DNA of 64,000 nucleotides from an uncultured Emticicia sp. (GCF_937903345.1 NZ_CALCZQ010000030.1:62001-126000), one strand, 5' to 3'; numbered from the stretch's first letter, positions 17,318 to 25,080 are shown. Notes: generated from the sequence alone by a model not told the origin. Numbers and translations are program-made.

Positions 17318-17327
17318 ATCACTCATA

Positions 17328-18041
17328 ATGAAAAAGAAAGTTACACTTCTATTAATTTTTATATCTTTGATATTGAGCAATTTGGCTTTTTCTCAAGGAG
17401 AAATTAAATATATTACTTTTTCGGGATTGGTCATTGACAGCCAAACCAAAGAGCCACTTCCTGGGGCATATATTACTATTCCCCGAGCTGGACGAGGCAC
17501 ACTTTCTAATAGTAAAGGTTATTTTGTGTTGGGTGTTTTCCCTGGCGATACCATTAATTTTAGTTATCTGGGATTCAAGAAGCAATATCATATTATTCCA
17601 AAGAAAGCAGACGTTGATTATTCGGTATTTGTGGAGCTCCAAATAGACTCAAAAATGTTAAAAGAAGTTAAAGTTTATCCATTTAGCACCGAAGAAGAAT
17701 TTAAGCAAGCCTTGGTCGATATGAAACTTCCTGACGACCGTGAACGTAAAATCTTAGCTGAAACTTATAGCCCAGAGAATATCGCCAAAATGGCTTCGGT
17801 ACATGGCATGAATACAAATGATAATTACCGCTACGGACAAAACCAGTTTATCAAACAAATGGAGAGCCGAGGAGCCGTTACGACCAATCCTTTATTAAAT
17901 CCATTTGCTTGGGTAAACTTCGTGAAAGCAGTAAAAAGTGGTGCATGGAAAGACCAAGCTTGGAAAGCAGGTGCTGCAGCCGCACCACGTGACAACGTAA
18001 CTCGTGATAAGTTTTTTAGAGATAATGCTAAGAAAGATTAA
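17328..18041 (+). CDS. Exported CarboxypepD_reg-like domain protein
   Basis: About 237 aa from the ATG at 17328, which begins the signal peptide (MKKKVTLLLIFISLILSNLA); an in-frame ATG at 17310 inside cdsA is less likely. Residues 25-110 are the beta-sandwich domain seen at the N-terminus of SusC/TonB-dependent receptors: FSGLVIDSQTKEPLPGAYI, then GTLSNSKGYFVLGVFPGDT. The remainder is helical and basic with no recognised motif. There is no barrel, so it is probably a periplasmic or outer-membrane associated accessory protein. Confidence 0.8.
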   Translation: MKKKVTLLLIFISLILSNLAFSQGEIKYITFSGLVIDSQTKEPLPGAYITIPRAGRGTLSNSKGYFVLGVFPGDTINFSYLGFKKQYHIIPKKADVDYSVFVELQIDSKMLKEVKVYPFSTEEEFKQALVDMKLPDDRERKILAETYSPENIAKMASVHGMNTNDNYRYGQNQFIKQMESRGAVTTNPLLNPFAWVNFVKAVKSGAWKDQAWKAGAAAAPRDNVTRDKFFRDNAKKD

Positions 18042-18183
18042 GGAATTTACGGCATTAGACTATCAAACTCAGATATCTTGATAATGGGTTAAAACAATTC
18101 TTCATATTTGCTTAGACCAATGCCTTAAATGTCTAATGCTGAAAACTTTTAGGCAACGGAAGACGAGCTACACCACAATCTGA

Positions 18184-18333
18184 CTCGCCTTGTTGTTGGA
18201 TAAAAACGCTTGGTTTCATACTAAAGCTGGGGCAAAACAAAATGTAATAGCCACGCCAATAGCAGGGCAACGAGTTGCCAAAGATATTTTTGCATCGGTT
18301 TTGCTTGGTTTAGTGTTGGTTTGTATAAGTTAG
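18184..18333 (+). pseudogene. Possible coding remnant
   Basis: An open frame of 49 codons without a start codon, following a stop at 18181. It reads NAWFHTKAGAKQNVIATPIA and then GQRVAKDIFASVLLGL, which looks protein-like. The last codons lie antisense to the end of the thioredoxin-like gene and are probably not meaningful. I cannot name a parent family. Confidence 0.25.
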
Positions 18334-18819
18334 AAGGGCTTCTATTTTGGTTTCTCCACGAAATTCTTTTTGCAGAACACCAGTTTTATCATAAATAAAA
18401 ATATTAGGCACAGATACCGAACCAAAGGTCTCAATAACTTTTTCGGTTGAAAGTTTGGCAAAATAGTGCTTAGAAAGTTTATCTAAATGGTATTTTTTAC
18501 TAAAATTATTGATTGCCGAACTATCAACTGTGGTAACCCACCAAAAATTAGTATTAACAAAATCTGATGGATGCTCTAAGATTGCCTGTGCTTCATATTG
18601 ACAATGGTCGCAATCCGGGTTGAAAAACAATATAATTGTTGGTGCATCATTGTTTGGTGTCTGTTTGCCTACCCATTGGAAATTAGTCGATTTTGGTAAG
18701 CGTTTTACTTGCTCGGCAAATACCTTTTTTGCTTTGATTTTCTTGTAAATCTGAAAGCCAAAATAAGTCAATAGTGCCAAAATACTTGTGAAAATAGTAA
18801 CAATTAGTTGTTTTTTCAT
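18310..18819 (-). CDS. Membrane-anchored thioredoxin-like protein in the peptide operon
   Basis: 169 aa. One N-terminal membrane helix (residues 5-24) followed by a thioredoxin fold: FFNPDCDHCQYEAQ with redox pair Cys70/Cys73 (CDHC), and VSVPNIFIYD with the cis-Pro. It resembles TlpA/bacteriocin-associated thioredoxins facing the periplasm. It is the last gene of the unit that starts with the leader-peptide gene. That peptide has exactly two Cys, so a role in forming or checking its disulfide is reasonable (inference). Confidence 0.85.
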   Translation of the reverse strand: MKKQLIVTIFTSILALLTYFGFQIYKKIKAKKVFAEQVKRLPKSTNFQWVGKQTPNNDAPTIILFFNPDCDHCQYEAQAILEHPSDFVNTNFWWVTTVDSSAINNFSKKYHLDKLSKHYFAKLSTEKVIETFGSVSVPNIFIYDKTGVLQKEFRGETKIEALLTYTNQH

Positions 18820-18843
18820 GATTTTTAATCATTCAATTATAGT

Positions 18844-19479
18844 TCAGACTAATAGGAAAATTACAAAAAATATCCATAAAAAAAGCCCTAATACATAACT
18901 GTTAAGAACTATCTTCATACCTTGTGTTAGGGAGATGTCAAAGAAATATTTTAAACAATTTGCCAAGAGTAACCAATAAATTAACTCAAAAACATTAAAT
19001 AATTGTAAAGGGTAAATTTGCCATGCATCTAAAGTACTTAAATCAAATAATAATAATGCTGATAGTGGATAGTAAGACTGTAAATCTTTAAGGTCATAAC
19101 TATTATTTTGTGATAAAAACCAAATAACTTTTATGATTGGAACAAATAAAAAAATAAATTCTGAAAGTAAAACTGATTTGAAAAGATGTGACAATTTTGC
19201 TTCTCTATTAGAAAAGAAAAAACCTATGTATAAGGCAAGTGTAACAATAGAAAACTTGAAAAAATAGATAATTGGTATTAAGCAATATGATAACCATCTT
19301 AATTTTTTATTCTGTTCAATTATTTCTTCAATTCTGACAGATGATAATTGTTCTGCAAAAGTATTATAATATGTGCTGTCTGAAATCAAGAATTCATTGT
19401 ATATATATGTTATGGCAAGTAAGATTATTGTCATAATTGAAAATAAAAATACATTACTCACTTCTCGAACTAATTGCAT
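18844..19479 (-). CDS. Polytopic membrane protein of unknown family
   Basis: 211 aa with about five hydrophobic segments (near residues 8-30, 62-90, 103-123, 140-180, 190-211) and a short loop rich in Asn and Asp. I do not recognise the family. It starts 4 bases after the 94-aa gene stops and is followed after 24 bases by the thioredoxin-like gene. In comparable peptide loci such proteins serve as immunity or transport accessories; that is context, not evidence. Confidence 0.75.
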   Translation of the reverse strand: MQLVREVSNVFLFSIMTIILLAITYIYNEFLISDSTYYNTFAEQLSSVRIEEIIEQNKKLRWLSYCLIPIIYFFKFSIVTLALYIGFFFSNREAKLSHLFKSVLLSEFIFLFVPIIKVIWFLSQNNSYDLKDLQSYYPLSALLLFDLSTLDAWQIYPLQLFNVFELIYWLLLANCLKYFFDISLTQGMKIVLNSYVLGLFLWIFFVIFLLV

Positions 19480-19483
19480 AATA

Positions 19484-19768
19484 TCAGTTTAGGCTTCGAC
19501 TACCACTATATTCGAAGCCTTCTTTTGTTAGGAAATCAATAATTTGTCTATCTAAGTTTTTTTGGTCGTATCTTGAATTTGTTAAAACAGAAAAAAAAGG
19601 CGAAAGAAGGCTTATAAAATAAGTGTTATAAATATAAAAGCTCTTACCATAAAATTGAATATTTTTCATAGTTGAGAAGTTTAACTTGATTTTAAAATTA
19701 TTTTCGCCACTGATTAAAATTGGGAGGTTAATTTGCTTTTCAAGTGATTTGGATAGATTATTTTCCAT
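19484..19768 (-). CDS. Small hypothetical protein in the peptide operon
   Basis: 94 aa, no signal peptide. Polar N-terminus (MENNLSKSLEKQINLPILIS), a hydrophobic patch at about 46-62 (IYNTYFISLLSPFFSVL), then a charged tail (DRQIIDFLTKEGFEYSGSRS). No family recognised. It lies between the peptide gene and the membrane gene and is translationally close to the latter. Confidence 0.65.
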   Translation of the reverse strand: MENNLSKSLEKQINLPILISGENNFKIKLNFSTMKNIQFYGKSFYIYNTYFISLLSPFFSVLTNSRYDQKNLDRQIIDFLTKEGFEYSGSRSLN

Positions 19769-19845
19769 TTTTTAAATATATGTTTAAAATGAATTTATGA
19801 ACAGCGTATAAAAATGGATAAAATTCTTAAAAAATATTAGAATAA

Positions 19846-19886
19846 TCAAGAATATATTTCAACTGTTAAGAAAAATATATTCTTGA
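19846..19886 (-). terminator. Hairpin between peptide gene and downstream genes
   Basis: TCAAGAATATATTT (19846-19859) pairs perfectly with AAATATATTCTTGA (19873-19886) over 14 bases, 44 bases after the peptide stop. There is no strong U-run, so it may act as a partial terminator or RNA-stability element, giving more peptide than companion proteins. Confidence 0.55.
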
Positions 19887-19929
19887 AAATTTAATTTAGT
19901 AATAAATAAAGTTGACTGACTGCTGATAG

Positions 19930-20121
19930 TTAATTAAACCATGAACCCATGCAAGATAATCCTTTTTGAACCATATTATAAGGCACTGGTGCACCAGCTA
20001 AACTTGCAGCAACTGCTAAATAACCTTCAGTGCAACTATAATTAGATTGGCCTTTAATTTTGATTGTATGTAAAGTATCTCCTTGCAAACCTTCCATTTG
20101 CGTGTTTTGTAATTTTTTCAT
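19930..20121 (-). CDS. Bacteriocin-like leader peptide precursor
   Basis: 63 aa. The N-terminus MKKLQNTQMEGLQG looks like the leader used for double-glycine-type export in Bacteroidota (QME followed by hydrophobic-x-G), although the final pair is QG rather than GG. The core carries two Cys (Cys30, Cys57), an Ala/Gly-rich stretch between them (LAVAASLAGAPVP) and an aromatic end (GSWFN). This resembles peptides annotated as class IIb bacteriocins (lactobin/cerein type). It heads a unit with a membrane protein and a periplasmic thioredoxin. No C39-peptidase ABC exporter is in the window. The upstream region has a perfect -7 box and a large palindrome. Confidence 0.75.
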   Translation of the reverse strand: MKKLQNTQMEGLQGDTLHTIKIKGQSNYSCTEGYLAVAASLAGAPVPYNMVQKGLSCMGSWFN

Positions 20122-20166
20122 TGTGATAAGAATTTAAAAATTTCTTTACAACATCGTAAGGTGCTA

Positions 20167-20206
20167 CAAACATAGGGCGTCTCACTGAACTAAAAGTTCA
20201 GTGAGA
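20167..20206 (-). promoter_or_regulatory. Promoter of the peptide gene overlapped by a 12-bp-arm palindrome
   Basis: TATGTTTG (20174 down to 20167) matches the -7 consensus. The palindrome TCTCACTGAACT-AAA-AGTTCAGTGAGA (20180-20206, arms 12 bases, perfect) covers the -33 region. This is an operator-like arrangement; the HTH gene at 20856 is a candidate binder. The same hairpin also follows the 48-aa gene, so an RNA role is possible, though the T-run lies before rather than after it. Confidence 0.6.
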
Positions 20207-20219
20207 AAAAAAATATAAA

Positions 20220-20366
20220 TTATTTTGCTTTTCTTTTTCCGTATTCTAAAAATGAGATGATTGCAAAGAAAATTATTAGATAAACAAACGCAATATTTTT
20301 ATTGATAAATAAAAGCCCAAAGCCTATGAGCACAAATAGGAGTTTTTGAAAAATTGATAATTTCAT
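20220..20366 (-). CDS. Small membrane protein (48 aa)
   Basis: 48 aa: MKLSIFQKLLFVLIGFG, then a hydrophobic core (LLFINKNIAFVYLIIFFAII) and a basic end (EYGKRKAK). Two short membrane segments fit. It is on the same strand as the peptide gene and ends 14 bases before the palindrome. A small basic membrane protein next to a bacteriocin-like gene is a typical immunity-protein profile, but this is only context. Confidence 0.55.
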   Translation of the reverse strand: MKLSIFQKLLFVLIGFGLLFINKNIAFVYLIIFFAIISFLEYGKRKAK

Positions 20367-20435
20367 AATATGCTAAGATTTTAGTTGCAAAAACTTTTTT
20401 GATTTAGTGCCAAATTCTCAAAGTTATATGTCTTT

Positions 20436-20479
20436 CAATTAGTGTTTATATTACAAACAATTAGTGTTTATATTACAAA
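20436..20479. repeat. Perfect 22-bp tandem duplication
   Basis: CAATTAGTGTTTATATTACA plus AA occurs twice head to tail (20436-20457, 20458-20479). The stop codon of the truncated toxin lies in the second copy. Confidence 0.9.
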
Positions 20480-20584
20480 TAATTTTTCTTCAAGTTGGGC
20501 AACATCATTTCTAAGGCTTGCAAATTTCTTGTGCAAACGATTTGCTCGGTTTGCAAAATAGTGAGTATATGAAATTTTATTCAT
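20468..20584 (-). pseudogene. Truncated RelE/ParE-type toxin
   Basis: Only 38 residues remain: MNKISYTHYFANRANRLHKK followed by FASLRNDVAQLEEKLFVI. This is the characteristic N-terminal strand-helix-helix of RelE/ParE toxins (residues F-x-R-x-A-K-R-L-x-K-K), whose full length is about 90-100 aa. The frame ends in the 22-bp tandem duplication, so the catalytic C-terminal part is lost. Its ATG overlaps the end of the antitoxin frame, as in intact pairs. Confidence 0.65.
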
Positions 20585-20774
20585 CGAAGACATTAGCTAA
20601 GGTTAGTGCCCTCAATTTCGCCTATCAAATGAGCTTAACTTCTCGCAAGCCTTTTGTAATTTGTTCAATCAAACGTACATTTTCTTCATCGTTTTCGCTA
20701 TTAATCAAAGATTTCAATTCGTTTTGTACCTTTTTGGGCAAAATCTTGTATTGTTCATGAATTATCTGTGCCAT
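20577..20774 (-). pseudogene. Antitoxin of the decayed pair, with two in-frame stops
   Basis: The frame reads MAQIIHEQYKILPKKVQNEL onward to GLREVKLI, then TGA TAG (20622-20627), then continues AKLRALTLANVFDE to a stop at 20577. The part after the stops fits the usual antitoxin end (GKL-x-A-L-T-L-x-x-V-L), so a 65-codon antitoxin appears to have been interrupted. The first 49 residues could still be made. Confidence 0.6.
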
Positions 20775-20855
20775 GCTTATCTTTATAAAGTTTTAGTTGT
20801 TAAATTTAATAATTTCCTCAATTAAAATTTGTTTTTTTTTACCTCAAAAAAATAG

Positions 20856-21143
20856 TTAGAAGTAGCTAAAACTACTTTTTCCACCAGTCAAATTAGCAGC
20901 TGTGTCGGGCGGTATTTTCTTAAATCCAATTTCAAAACTACCTTCTTCGGTATATACGTAGCTTCGGCTGTTTGGGCAATAATCAATCGGTAGGTTTAGG
21001 TCATTTACGAGTTCGTCTCTTAATTTGTACCACGCCCGCTCCGTGATGCCGAGTTTTCGAGAAAGTTCTTTGGGTGAGCCTGTTGCTTTTTGTTTGATAA
21101 GGTGGTTAAGATAGCTTAACCGTTGGCCTAATTTAAACAACAT
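20856..21143 (-). CDS. HTH transcriptional regulator (HTH_11-like)
   Basis: 95 aa. Residues about 8-60 form a helix-turn-helix: LSYLNHLIKQKATGSPKELS, then LGITERAWYKLRDELV. The rest is a short wing-like segment (IDYCPNSRSYVYTEEGSFEI). This N-terminal pattern is common in Bacteroidota regulators near peptide and secretion genes. It lies upstream of the decayed toxin pair and 0.7 kb from the palindrome-overlapped promoter, on the same strand, so it is a candidate regulator of the peptide operon (inference). Confidence 0.75.
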   Translation of the reverse strand: MLFKLGQRLSYLNHLIKQKATGSPKELSRKLGITERAWYKLRDELVNDLNLPIDYCPNSRSYVYTEEGSFEIGFKKIPPDTAANLTGGKSSFSYF

Positions 21144-21464
21144 GGTTGTAATGGTTTAAAGTTTATAAAAAATTCTAATCAAATGCTTTGGTCAATAGTC
21201 AAAAGAAATGTGATGGTGTCAGTTACATTTTGAATATTGAGACTAATATACTATTTAGTACGAAATATAAACAAGTGATATTGTTTTTTTGGGTGATATA
21301 TAGATAAAAATTGGTGATAAATGTTGTTTAGGATAAAAAAATATTTGTACTGATACAAGAAAGAATTTGTTATTATTTAGATTTTGACACACTTTAAACA
21401 TTTTTTCACTACCTTTGTTCTCCGATAACTATAAGTATTTTCGGAACTCTTTTATTACTCTTCG
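21144..21464. other. Divergent intergenic region with the carA -7 box
   Basis: No gene seen. TACCTTTG at 21411-21418 matches the -7 consensus, 47 bases before the carA start. A TTTTG at 21383-21387 is about 23 bases upstream, wider than ideal. GTGATA words recur three times (21273-21320) without clear symmetry. Confidence 0.5.
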
Positions 21465-22565
21465 ATGAATCAAAAACCCTCTGATGCCCTTCTACTCCTT
21501 GAAGACGGCACTTTTTTCAAAGGAAAAGCACTCGGCAAAATTGGTACTTCGGCTGGCGAAATCTGCTTTAATACAGGAATGACTGGCTACCAAGAAATTT
21601 ATACCGATCCTTCCTATTTTGGTCAAGTTGTAATCAATACTACTTCTCACATTGGAAATTACGGTGTTGTTTTAGATGACGAAGAAGAATCTTCGAGTGT
21701 GAAAATTAGTGGAATGGTCTGTAATGCGTTCGCTAATCATTATTATTCACGAGCAACCGCCGATTTTTCTCTCCAAGAATATTTTGAGCGTGCCAATATC
21801 GTAGGAATCTGTGATGTTGATACCCGGCAAATTGTGCGTCACATCCGTGATGCGGGCGTGATGAACTGCATTATTTCTTCTGAAATCCTCGACCCAGCGG
21901 TTTTAGCACTTGAATTAAAGAAGGTGCCTTCGATGGATGGGCTTGAACTTTCTTCGATAGTAAGTACCAAAGAAGCCTATTATTTGGGTAATAAAGATGC
22001 AAAATATAAAGTAGCGGTTTTGGATTTTGGTGTGAAAAAAAGTATCTTGAATAATTTCGTAGAAAGAGATTGTTATTGCAAGGTTTTTAATGCTAAAGTA
22101 AGTTTTGAGGAAATCGCTTCCTTTAATCCAGATGGTTATTTCCTCTCAAATGGCCCCGGCGACCCTTCGGCAATGCCATACGCTGTTGAAACCATCAAGC
22201 ACGTAATCGAAACCAACAAACCAGTTTTTGGTATTTGTCTTGGCCACCAATTATTGGCTCTGGCTAGCGGAATTGAAACTTATAAGATGAAAAACGGCCA
22301 TCGTGGCTTGAACCATCCTGTAAAAAACCTACGCACTGGTCTTTGTGAAATAACTTCACAAAATCATGGTTTTGCCGTAAAACCAGAGCAAGTTTCAAGC
22401 ATTGAAAATATAGAACTCACGCACGTAAACCTCAATGATAATACCATTGAAGGTATCCGTAGAAAAGATAAACCGGCGTTTTCGGTACAATATCACCCCG
22501 AAGCATCACCCGGCCCGCACGATTCTCGATACTTATTTGATGATTTTGTGAAGATGTTGGGGTAA
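21465..22565 (+). CDS. carA: Carbamoyl-phosphate synthase small subunit (glutaminase)
   Basis: 366 aa. It hydrolyses glutamine and passes ammonia to CarB for carbamoyl phosphate, feeding pyrimidine and arginine synthesis. The N-terminal CPSase-small domain opens ALLLLEDGTFFKGKALG and contains FNTGMTGYQEIYTDPSYFGQ. The C-terminal class I amidotransferase has FGICLGHQLL with nucleophile Cys258, and QYHPEASPGPHD with His344 and Glu346. Length is standard. carB is not adjacent, as is usual in this phylum. Confidence 0.97.
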   Translation: MNQKPSDALLLLEDGTFFKGKALGKIGTSAGEICFNTGMTGYQEIYTDPSYFGQVVINTTSHIGNYGVVLDDEEESSSVKISGMVCNAFANHYYSRATADFSLQEYFERANIVGICDVDTRQIVRHIRDAGVMNCIISSEILDPAVLALELKKVPSMDGLELSSIVSTKEAYYLGNKDAKYKVAVLDFGVKKSILNNFVERDCYCKVFNAKVSFEEIASFNPDGYFLSNGPGDPSAMPYAVETIKHVIETNKPVFGICLGHQLLALASGIETYKMKNGHRGLNHPVKNLRTGLCEITSQNHGFAVKPEQVSSIENIELTHVNLNDNTIEGIRRKDKPAFSVQYHPEASPGPHDSRYLFDDFVKMLG

Positions 22566-22580
22566 AATAATATTTCATTA

Positions 22581-22631
22581 AACCTGCAAAGTCTGGGCGA
22601 CTCCGTCTTCAATAGACCTTGCAGGTTTTTT
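22581..22631 (+). terminator. Terminator after carA
   Basis: AACCTGCAAAGTCT (22581-22594) pairs with AGACCTTGCAGGTT (22614-22627) with one mismatch, followed by T residues. Confidence 0.85.
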
Positions 22632-22714
22632 CGTATTGTGCCACACCTTTTATAGCTGATGACAATCGGACAGCCGAAGCGGGTGTAACATAATTGTTTG
22701 ATAATCAATTATTT

Positions 22715-24025
22715 ATGAAATTATATAGCACAAACCACCAAAGTCCTGATGTAGATTTAGCCGAAGCCGTTTTTCGTGGCCTTCCTCCCGATAACGGACT
22801 TTATATGCCAACTGAGTTTACGCCCTTGCCACAATTATTTTGGGATAATGTCGGAAATTTGAGTTTGCAAGAAATTGCTTTTGAGGTTTCAAATGCACTT
22901 ATCGGAGCTGATGTTCCTGTCGAGGATTTACGTCAACTCATTGATAATGCCATTGATTTTTCTGCACCAATTGTTGAAGTTGAGGCAAATACCTACTGTT
23001 TAGAGCTTTTTCATGGCCCTTCGATGGCTTTTAAAGATTTTGGAGCAAGATTTATGGCAGCTTTGATGTCGTATTTTTTGCAAAAATCTCAGAAACAAAT
23101 CCATATTTTGGTGGCAACTTCTGGCGATACTGGTGGAGCGGTAGCACAAGGTTTTTTTAAAACGCCAAATATTGATGTAACGATTCTTTACCCAAGCGGA
23201 AAAGTAAGCGATATTCAAGAAAAACAACTCACAACTTTGGGCGAAAACGTAAGAGCCTTAGAAGTAAGTGGCACTTTTGATGATTGCCAAAAATTAGTAA
23301 AATTGGCTTTCTTGGATAAAGAATTGACCGATAAATTTGATTTAGCTTCGGCTAACTCAATCAATATTGCACGTCTGATCCCGCAAGCTTTTTATTTTGT
23401 CAATGCTTACGCTCAATTGAAGAAATTGGGGGCTGATTTGCCAGTTGTCATGTCTGTTCCGAGTGGAAACTTTGGAAACTTGAGTGCAGGAATCATCGCT
23501 TGGAAATTGGGTTTGCCAGTGCATAAATTTATTGCCGCTACCAATGTAAATAATGTTGTGCCAGCTTATTTAGAAAGTGGTATTTACGAGCCTATAAGTC
23601 CTTCATTATCAACGATTTCGAATGCAATGGATGTAGGAAATCCGAGCAATTTTCCTCGCATGAAAGCCTTGCTTGATAATGATTTGGAGACAATGCGTGG
23701 CTTAATAGTTGGTTATTTTTATGACGATGAAGCCACAAAAATAGCCATGAAAGATGTATTCGACCGCACAGGCTACGTAATGTGTCCGCATACTGCCGTG
23801 GCTTATTTGGGTTTGAAAGCGTATACAAATACACTATCAGAGCCAATTAGTGGCATATTTTTTTCAACAGCACATTATGCTAAATTCTTGGATGTGGTTG
23901 AAGAAGTGGTAGGCAAACAAGATATTCCAAAACGCTTATCTGATTTATTGAGCTTAGAAAAACAAGCAACGCCAATGTCAACGGAATTTGCTGATTTCAA
24001 GGCTTGGTTACTAGCGAATTTATAA
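22715..24025 (+). CDS. thrC: Threonine synthase
   Basis: About 436 aa from the ATG at 22715 (MKLYSTNHQSPDVDLAEAVF); an in-frame ATG 21 bases upstream adds seven unlikely residues. A PLP enzyme that converts O-phosphohomoserine to threonine. The PLP lysine is Lys107 in HGPSMAFKDFGARFM, and the phosphate-binding region ATSGDTGGAVA follows. Fold type II, bacterial short form. It stands alone between carA and a convergent lysine-catabolism pair. Confidence 0.96.
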   Translation: MKLYSTNHQSPDVDLAEAVFRGLPPDNGLYMPTEFTPLPQLFWDNVGNLSLQEIAFEVSNALIGADVPVEDLRQLIDNAIDFSAPIVEVEANTYCLELFHGPSMAFKDFGARFMAALMSYFLQKSQKQIHILVATSGDTGGAVAQGFFKTPNIDVTILYPSGKVSDIQEKQLTTLGENVRALEVSGTFDDCQKLVKLAFLDKELTDKFDLASANSINIARLIPQAFYFVNAYAQLKKLGADLPVVMSVPSGNFGNLSAGIIAWKLGLPVHKFIAATNVNNVVPAYLESGIYEPISPSLSTISNAMDVGNPSNFPRMKALLDNDLETMRGLIVGYFYDDEATKIAMKDVFDRTGYVMCPHTAVAYLGLKAYTNTLSEPISGIFFSTAHYAKFLDVVEEVVGKQDIPKRLSDLLSLEKQATPMSTEFADFKAWLLANL

Positions 24026-24034
24026 CATAAAAAA

Positions 24035-24082
24035 AGAATTGACAACTCTTGCAGTTTGACAATTCGCAGAGTTGTCAATTCT
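24035..24082 (-). terminator. Terminator between thrC and the DUF1338 gene
   Basis: AGAATTGACAACTCT (24035-24049) and AGAGTTGTCAATTCT (24068-24082) form a perfect 15-pair stem. On the minus strand it is followed by TTTTTTT, so it mainly serves the DUF1338 gene and may stop thrC transcripts too. Confidence 0.85.
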
Positions 24083-24090
24083 AATAAATT

Positions 24091-25077
24091 TTACATTTCA
24101 GCTTTCATCGTTTGGCTCGAAAATGTACTTTCAAAAATCTTATCAGCATTTCCAGTTTCAAAACCATCGCGGCGATGAATTCTTTCGATTTTATCAATCG
24201 TTATTCCTGCATATTGGGGTAAGACTTTTCGTTCGGCAAATTCTACATAACTTCCCGAAATTGTGTGTGTACTTCCATCAGCAAATTTGGCATCAATCAT
24301 TTTGGCCACAGTCGAACTTTGCAATAATCCTCCATCGGGACTTATTTTTATTTTTCCGCCTGCATCATTGAGTTTTATGCCAATTCTCTCCAAAAAAGCA
24401 TTAAATTCTTGAATTGTACCGTAGCCACTCTTCAAATTATGAACGCTAATTGTGTAATGATTGAGGTAATATCGGTTATAAATTACCCAAGCTGCATATT
24501 CGCTTTCTTGTTGGAGGGCTTCGTAATCTTCCCAAGTTGGTATTCGCCATAAAGGCTTATGTAGAAATTCGTCAACGGCAACTGCATCATTCAAATCTAA
24601 ACTATCGGCTGGGTCAGATTGTACTTCGTCAGTATAGCTTTTGATGATTCTTTGGGCATTTTCTGATAAATCATCGACTCGAAGTTCGCTTACAAATATT
24701 CTCGGAAATGCGGAATGCCGCCCAACGGAATGCCGCCCAACGGAATGCCGCCCAGCGGAATGCCGCCCAGCGGAATGCCGCCCGTTTGTTTCTGGTGGTG
24801 AAAACCAATAAGCGTTGAGTTTTTTACCTTCAAAATTGTAAAAATCACGTTTTTCGTAGCCAAAATGCAGGAAAATTTTCTCAAAAGATTGAATTCCTAA
24901 CTGCGGAACTCCCATCGTACGAAAAGCCACATGGTCGTTTTCGATGTCATTTTTATCCGAAATAATTCCTTCGGTAATCATGGCATCGGCAACTTTATTT
25001 ACATCAGGTACTCGCTCGCTGTATCTACGCATCAAGCCTTCGAGTACGTATGCTAAGGTATTGATATTATTATTCAT
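24091..25077 (-). CDS. DUF1338 protein (2-oxoadipate dioxygenase/decarboxylase, HglS-like) with in-frame repeat
   Basis: 328 aa. Family members (HglS/YdcJ) are metal-dependent VOC-like enzymes that convert 2-oxoadipate to D-2-hydroxyglutarate in lysine catabolism. Visible motifs are NDHVAFRTMG with metal-ligand His49 and FPRIFVSELRVDDLS. Between them, at about residues 98-122, lies a pure repeat of the pentapeptide GRHS(A/V), five copies, encoded by a 15-base tandem repeat. It is inserted in what should be a surface loop and does not break the frame. The saccharopine dehydrogenase-like gene lies 3 bases upstream in the same unit, which supports a lysine role. Confidence 0.85.
   Translation of the reverse strand: MNNNINTLAYVLEGLMRRYSERVPDVNKVADAMITEGIISDKNDIENDHVAFRTMGVPQLGIQSFEKIFLHFGYEKRDFYNFEGKKLNAYWFSPPETNGRHSAGRHSAGRHSVGRHSVGRHSAFPRIFVSELRVDDLSENAQRIIKSYTDEVQSDPADSLDLNDAVAVDEFLHKPLWRIPTWEDYEALQQESEYAAWVIYNRYYLNHYTISVHNLKSGYGTIQEFNAFLERIGIKLNDAGGKIKISPDGGLLQSSTVAKMIDAKFADGSTHTISGSYVEFAERKVLPQYAGITIDKIERIHRRDGFETGNADKIFESTFSSQTMKAEM
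24711..24785. repeat. 15-bp tandem repeat, five units, inside the DUF1338 gene
   Basis: CGGAATGCCGCCCAR units at 24711, 24726, 24741, 24756 and 24771 (last one partial at its end). Units differ only at the A/G third position. It is G+C-rich against an AT-rich gene. Confidence 0.95.
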
Positions 25078-25080
25078 AAT

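Noticed and set aside
18052..18139. Inverted repeat GCATTAGAC/GTCTAATGC as a mobile-element end
   Set aside because: Only nine bases, no duplication beside it and no transposase; probably chance or an mRNA end.
20180..20206. Simple terminator after the 48-aa gene
   Set aside because: On the minus strand the T-run comes before the stem, not after it. A regulatory role is more likely, though it may still slow transcription.
24690..24884. Separate small gene with GIPLG repeats on the minus strand
   Set aside because: It is another frame of the DUF1338 gene through the 15-bp repeat.
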